The position numbers were made by a program, and so were the translations under genes. DNA of 64,000 bases. Origin: Chryseobacterium sp. 6424 (GTDB lineage: Bacteria > Bacteroidota > Bacteroidia > Flavobacteriales > Weeksellaceae). The notes beneath the pieces are model-generated. The model did no database searches. It worked only from the letters and a program-made list of their open reading frames with translations, and was not told the origin of the DNA. The stretch is taken from contig NZ_CP023540.1 of the NCBI RefSeq assembly GCF_003692615.1, positions 2,522,304 through 2,586,303 on the forward strand, read 5' to 3'. This document shows positions 60,104 through 64,000 of the stretch, piece by piece (positions within the stretch are counted from its first letter, which is position 1; each line of letters starts with the position of its first letter).

Positions 60104-61630
60104 TTATTTATTTAGACGAAGATTTTTAATCATCTGGATATGCTCGTCATAGGTTGATTTCCTATCCGGGTATTTTTCAGTAAGGATGTGGTAGGCATTA
60201 ATCGCTTTTGAATACAGTTTCTGCTCGGTGTACAGCCGGGCAAGCGTTTCGGTCATCAGGTGCGAGATATTGTCGCCTCTGTCTTTTACCACGAAATCCG
60301 TATCTTCTTTCAGTTTTGAAATCTTTGGTTCTTTTACGATAAACTCCTCGATGATCTTGGTCTTTTCTTCTTCTTTTGACAGTTTTTCATCAGTCTCATT
60401 TTTTTCGATCTTCAGCCACTTTTGCCATGTGTTTATGAAAGATGGAATATTGCTTTGCGCTGGGGCATCTACTGTAATTACCGGTTCAGCATGCTCCACT
60501 TCCGGCGTAATTTCGAGAGAGGCTACCTGTTGCGTAAAGAATGAAAGATTAAATACGGGCCGCTCTTCTGTCTTTTCCTCAACTTCAGTAGGGTGCGCAG
60601 CGTTCTTGTCTTCTGGTTTTTTTTCCTCAGCCGTTTTACCAATCAGCGCATCTGGCTGATGAGTTTCAACGTGCATCGGTTTCCATGTATGCGGGTTTTC
60701 TGGAAGAGGTGTGGCAGGTTCATCAGACGTTTCAGGAGTCGTTTTTTCTTCAGCACTTTCGGAAATGATGAATTCCTGTACGTTCTCAAAATTTGTTTCC
60801 GTTTGGTTCGCCGTTTTATCCTCAGACACTTGGGGTTTTGCTTTTTTCGAAGCCTTCATCTTTGCCTCTACTTCGGCAATCAGGCGCTGCATCTCTTCTT
60901 CGTGTTTATTGCTTTTTACGGGCGCAGGCTGTACGGTTTGTATGGATTTTTGCACTGGCATCTTTACTTGAGGCAAGAAATCTGACGTGCCGTGGAAACT
61001 TACTTGGGCAGTATTTTCGGGTGTGATGGTTTCAATTACTGGTTCTTCAGGCTTTTCCGGAATATTTTCTGATGGAATTTCAGTTGCCTCAGTAACAACT
61101 ACTTCTGGCTCAGCGCTTATTTGTATATCTTTTGGTTCATCATCTGTTTTTTCATTTGAAACAGGTTCGCTTTTCTGTACGACAAGGGTCCCACTTTCAA
61201 AAGTTGAAGACAGATCGAGTGCAGCATGTGTTTCTTCAAGAAAATCCTCTTCCCCTTCGAACAGAATACGGTTAAGTTCGCCATTGACATATACTGGTTC
61301 TGCCATTGGCTTTGGCTCCGCTACAACTTCCTGATAGATGCTTTCCGTAGTTTTAATACATTGATTTTCAGCACTTACGCTATCTTTTGGCTCCGAGTTT
61401 GTGCTCTTATTGATGAACTGATATAAAATCTTTTTATCTGTAGTGTAAGCCGCCGTTTTTGATAATACTTCCTGATATTCTTCTATATTAAACCTTTGGG
61501 TTCCAAATAATTGCAATGCCCGCAGACTTTGTACGTATGGATGCTCTTTAAGAAGTGTCTGTAATAAAGTAAGATCTTCTTTAATGAAAGATTCTGGGTT
61601 TTTTACGAGTTGTGTAATTCTTGCGTTCAT
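60104..61630 (-). CDS. Hypothetical protein with acidic low-complexity centre and TPR-like C-terminus
   Basis: 508 residues from the ATG at 61630, which follows the lptE stop by one base. The N-terminal 75 residues are helical (LTLLQTLLKEHPYVQSLRAL). The middle (about 80-400) is rich in Glu, Pro, Thr and Lys and likely disordered. The C-terminus has a TPR-like hairpin LARLYTEQKLYSKAINAYHI, with LTEKYPDRKSTYDEHIQ. No signal peptide is seen. I do not recognise a function. The position after lptE suggests a link to envelope work, by context only. Confidence 0.75.
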   Translation of the reverse strand: MNARITQLVKNPESFIKEDLTLLQTLLKEHPYVQSLRALQLFGTQRFNIEEYQEVLSKTAAYTTDKKILYQFINKSTNSEPKDSVSAENQCIKTTESIYQEVVAEPKPMAEPVYVNGELNRILFEGEEDFLEETHAALDLSSTFESGTLVVQKSEPVSNEKTDDEPKDIQISAEPEVVVTEATEIPSENIPEKPEEPVIETITPENTAQVSFHGTSDFLPQVKMPVQKSIQTVQPAPVKSNKHEEEMQRLIAEVEAKMKASKKAKPQVSEDKTANQTETNFENVQEFIISESAEEKTTPETSDEPATPLPENPHTWKPMHVETHQPDALIGKTAEEKKPEDKNAAHPTEVEEKTEERPVFNLSFFTQQVASLEITPEVEHAEPVITVDAPAQSNIPSFINTWQKWLKIEKNETDEKLSKEEEKTKIIEEFIVKEPKISKLKEDTDFVVKDRGDNISHLMTETLARLYTEQKLYSKAINAYHILTEKYPDRKSTYDEHIQMIKNLRLNK

Positions 61631-61631
61631 G

Positions 61632-62171
61632 TTACCAGTTGGCGACAATGTCATTAAAAATTTTATTGATGATGCGTTCGTTCACGACTTTCACCTGGGT
61701 AGCTTCGATGGCGTTGATGTCCAGATTACTACTGAAAACAGCTTCATCGGAATAAGTACGGTCAAAGCTTTTTTCAGGTTCAATTTTGTTTTCGTAATGT
61801 ACTTTAACTGTGATAGTTAACTTGTTTTGTGCTGCCTGAATATTACCGCCCGGTGCATTTACAGCTGATGAAATGGTAGTAGGCGTGATTGAATAATCAG
61901 TAATTTCCCCTTCAATAAGCACATCCGGATCGGTTGTAGTACCTTTTAGTGTAGTACGCTGTAGAAAACGATTTTGGATATCGATAGAAAACTGCTGAGA
62001 AAGATTGGGGTTCATCAGCGCTGCGTTGTTGGGAAATTCACGTATTAAGATGGTTTTCGTATCGGCACTTAACGAAGACAGTGTAAATGAATAGCACGAC
62101 TGTACGGCAACCAAAAGTAAGGGCAGTAACCACCAAAAATTTTTTCTATAGGTAGATAACGGATGTTTCAT
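61632..62171 (-). CDS. lptE: LptE-like lipopolysaccharide assembly lipoprotein
   Basis: 179 residues. A signal peptide with lipobox AVQSC (Cys near residue 26) precedes CYSFTLSSLSADTKTILIRE and NPNLSQQFSIDIQNRFLQRT, the LptE-like fold pattern. LptE plugs LptD during LPS delivery to the outer leaflet. The order miaB, sigma-54 activator, lptE is familiar from Flavobacteriia. It lies 1 bp after the sigma-54 activator gene and 1 bp before the hypothetical gene, so one transcript is likely. Confidence 0.85.
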   Translation of the reverse strand: MKHPLSTYRKNFWWLLPLLLVAVQSCYSFTLSSLSADTKTILIREFPNNAALMNPNLSQQFSIDIQNRFLQRTTLKGTTTDPDVLIEGEITDYSITPTTISSAVNAPGGNIQAAQNKLTITVKVHYENKIEPEKSFDRTYSDEAVFSSNLDINAIEATQVKVVNERIINKIFNDIVANW

Positions 62172-62172
62172 A

Positions 62173-63456
62173 TTAATCTTCCAGATTATACTGCTTTATT
62201 TTTCTATAAAGTGTTCTTTGCGAAATGCCAAGTTCATCTGCGGCCTTATTTCTTCGGCCGTTATATTTTTCAAGGGCTTTAACAATAAGTTCGCGTTCGT
62301 TATTTTGTAGTGATAAAGAGTCTTGCTTGGTTTCTTCAATTTCAATATCCTCTACATCACCATACCGGTCATCCCGGTCATTGTTGGTGTTATTAGCCTG
62401 ATAGTTAGGGCTGTTGCTGTTTTCGAAATAAAGCAAAGAATTGGGATTCTGTACCTGTGATTCCGGGGTAAATACGCGGTTAATCAGGTTTTTCTCATGA
62501 TGACTGAAGTCGCTGTTCCCTCTGTTCTTTATGAGCTCGGAAGTAAGTGATTTTAAATCATTTAAGTCATTCCGCATATCGAAGAGGATTTTATACATAA
62601 TTTCTCTTTCAGACCCAAAATCGCTGTTGCTACTGCCCGAATTATTGCGCTGAACAACCGCTGGCAGATGGGCATTCATGGGAATGTACTCCGCCAATTT
62701 GGCTGCATTGACGTTCCTGATCTGTTCCACCACCGTCATTTGCTCCACAAGGTTTCGCAATTGCCGTACATTTCCCGGGAACGGATAGTTTTCAAGATAA
62801 TGTACCGCTTCTTCATTCAACTGAAGCTCCGGCATTCGGTACTTGTCTGCGAAATCAACCGCAAACTTCCTGAATAACAGGTGGATGTCGCCTTTTCTGT
62901 CACGCAACGGCGGCATGTCAATTTGTACGGTATTCAGTCGATAATATAGATCTTCACGAAACCTTCCGTCCTCAATGGCGCTCAGCATATTTACGTTGGT
63001 AGCGGCAACAATTCTGACGTCGGTCTTTTGAATTTGGGAAGAACCTACTTTCATGAACTCACCACTTTCAAGTACCCTTAGCAACCTTACCTGAGTCTGA
63101 AGCGGTAGCTCGCCCACCTCATCCAGGAAGATTGTTCCGCCGTCGGCAACCTCAAAATATCCTTTTCGGGTAGAAGTGGCACCGGTGAAAGCTCCTTTTT
63201 CATGTCCGAAAAGTTCAGAGTCTATAGTTCCTTCCGGGATGGCACCACAGTTCACAACGATGTACGGCTGGTGTTTTCGGCGGGATTCGCTGTGGATAAT
63301 TTTAGGTATAAACTCTTTCCCCACACCAGATTCGCCTATCACCAATACTGAAATATCGGTTGGGGCCACCTGTATAGACTTTTCAAGTGCACGGTTCAGC
63401 GCCGGATAATTTCCGATGATGCCAAAGCGCGTTTTTATTGATTGTAAATCGGTCAT
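62173..63456 (-). CDS. Sigma-54-dependent transcriptional activator without receiver domain
   Basis: 427 residues. The AAA+ domain starts close to the N-terminus, with Walker A VIGESGVGKE, the sigma-54 contact loop GAFTGAT and Walker B GGTIFLDEVGEL. A linker rich in Asn and Asp (about 260-375) leads to a Fis-type helix-turn-helix, NKAADELGISQRTLYRKI. No receiver, PAS or GAF domain is present, so activity is likely controlled by level or a partner protein. It is the gene after miaB and before lptE. Confidence 0.93.
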   Translation of the reverse strand: MTDLQSIKTRFGIIGNYPALNRALEKSIQVAPTDISVLVIGESGVGKEFIPKIIHSESRRKHQPYIVVNCGAIPEGTIDSELFGHEKGAFTGATSTRKGYFEVADGGTIFLDEVGELPLQTQVRLLRVLESGEFMKVGSSQIQKTDVRIVAATNVNMLSAIEDGRFREDLYYRLNTVQIDMPPLRDRKGDIHLLFRKFAVDFADKYRMPELQLNEEAVHYLENYPFPGNVRQLRNLVEQMTVVEQIRNVNAAKLAEYIPMNAHLPAVVQRNNSGSSNSDFGSEREIMYKILFDMRNDLNDLKSLTSELIKNRGNSDFSHHEKNLINRVFTPESQVQNPNSLLYFENSNSPNYQANNTNNDRDDRYGDVEDIEIEETKQDSLSLQNNERELIVKALEKYNGRRNKAADELGISQRTLYRKIKQYNLED

Positions 63457-63478
63457 GTTTTACGTCAGTTAATGGTGA

Positions 63479-64000
63479 TTAGTTTACCGCAACGGATATT
63501 TCCGCGGCAGCGGTTCCTAAGAGTGTGCCCTGGGTATTGCCGTGCACGAAAACGGGGATCACATCGCCAATCTTTTGTCCTGGTTTCTTATCGAAAACAC
63601 AAACAGCATTTTGGGAATTGCGGCCTTTCCATTGGTTTTCATCTTTTTTGGAGGTGCCTTCTATCAATATTTCATGGATTTTGCCTACGTAACCCGACAT
63701 TCTTTTACGTGAAAGCTCTCCCTGAAGCGCGATCACTTCAGCAAGGCGGCGCTGTTTTACATCTGCCGGTACATCATCCTCCATTTTTTTATGAGCGGGT
63801 GTGCCAGGTCTTTCAGAATAGGCAAACATATAACCGTAGTCATACTCAACTTCTTTCATTAGCGAAAGCGTGAGTTGGTGATCCTCCTCCGTCTCTCCAC
63901 AGAAACCTACGATCATATCCTGTGAAAAAGCAATATCCGGAACGATGGCTTTGGCTTTTCGGATGAGCTCTAAATATTCTTCGCGCGTGTGTTGACGGTT
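63479..64000 (-). CDS. miaB: tRNA-2-methylthio-N6-dimethylallyladenosine synthase MiaB (3' part, runs off window)
   Basis: The frame stays open to the window edge, so the 5' part is missing. The visible 173 residues include TREEYLELIRKAKAIVPDIA, MIVGFCGETEEDH and YMFAYSERPGTPA, typical of the radical-SAM methylthiotransferase core. A TRAM domain follows (YVGKIHEILIEGTSKKDENQ, ending before the stop at 63479). MiaB methylthiolates i6A37 in tRNA. The catalytic CxxxCxxC is beyond the window. The sigma-54 activator gene follows 22 bp later. Confidence 0.92.
   Translation of the reverse strand, partial: NRQHTREEYLELIRKAKAIVPDIAFSQDMIVGFCGETEEDHQLTLSLMKEVEYDYGYMFAYSERPGTPAHKKMEDDVPADVKQRRLAEVIALQGELSRKRMSGYVGKIHEILIEGTSKKDENQWKGRNSQNAVCVFDKKPGQKIGDVIPVFVHGNTQGTLLGTAAAEISVAVN

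Noticed and set aside
1..64000. tRNA, rRNA, IS elements, prophage or integrons
   Set aside because: No tRNA-like, rRNA-like, transposase, integrase or phage structural sequence was recognised. tRNAs can be missed by eye, so a tRNAscan run would be decisive.

Overview
The window looks like a core chromosomal segment from a member of Bacteroidota, class Flavobacteriia, most likely Weeksellaceae (Chryseobacterium-like). Reasons: type IX secretion/gliding genes (SprE/PorW-like lipoprotein, PorD/DUF4835, GldH); a fused MurF-alanine racemase; Bacteroidota-type RNA polymerase omega, RicT, LptE and thymidine kinase; and the flavobacterial promoter -7 motif TAnnTTTG found 20-70 bp before many starts. 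No IS element, prophage, rRNA, tRNA or CRISPR array was recognised. Genus cannot be fixed from this sequence alone.

Layout. 1-3.8 kb: lepA and an ECF sigma/anti-sigma/Spy-like envelope-stress operon, both read leftward. 3.9-8.3 kb: DUF2520-kdsC-maf and a SprE/PorW-like TPR lipoprotein, rightward. 8.3-14.4 kb: a leftward run rpiB-rnr-lysE-type-ldcA-yraN-SDR-tsaB. 14.4-15.0 kb: a 629-bp AT-rich gap holding five one-mismatch DnaA-box-like words in one orientation. 15.0-24.7 kb: pgk (right), then a leftward block tdk-murF/alr-patatin-ybeY-mnmG-methyltransferase. Two perfect 16-bp parS sites flank mnmG. 24.7-28.5 kb: hypothetical protein, MurC-like ligase, rsmI and fabG, rightward. 28.5-29.2 kb: an accessory-looking non-coding region with a large hairpin element, a terminator and 23 tandem 21-bp units. 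29.2-34.9 kb: surE-HD hydrolase-guaC (left), C-terminal processing protease and an alpha/beta hydrolase (right). 34.9-37.3 kb: LytS-type kinase (fused to a 2TM domain)-2TM protein-LytTR regulator. 37.3-46.4 kb: mnmA, sodC, a membrane protein, selO and ricT-gldH-pbp1A. 46.8-51.3 kb: FadL-type porin, a frameshifted SGNH lipoprotein, prs, rplY. 51.5-57.2 kb (left): a umuC without umuD, porD, coaBC, rpoZ, bamD, a TetR regulator. 57.3-59.7 kb (right): TatD-like, tcdA-like, rnpA, DUF4126. 59.7-64.0 kb (left): TauE-like, a hypothetical TPR-like protein, lptE, a sigma-54 activator and the 3' part of miaB.

How the genes fit together. Most of the window is housekeeping: translation quality (lepA, rsmI, mnmA, mnmG, miaB, tsaB, tcdA, ybeY, rnpA, rnr), cell wall and envelope assembly (kdsC, murF/alr, ldcA, pbp1A, bamD, lptE, ECF operon) and T9SS/gliding. 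The most informative non-genic signals are the paired parS sites with the nearby DnaA-box-like cluster, which suggest an origin-proximal region; the 21-bp tandem array, which is open in two minus-strand frames; and four copies of a hairpin-bearing REP-like element, each lying 3' of a gene in that gene's own orientation.
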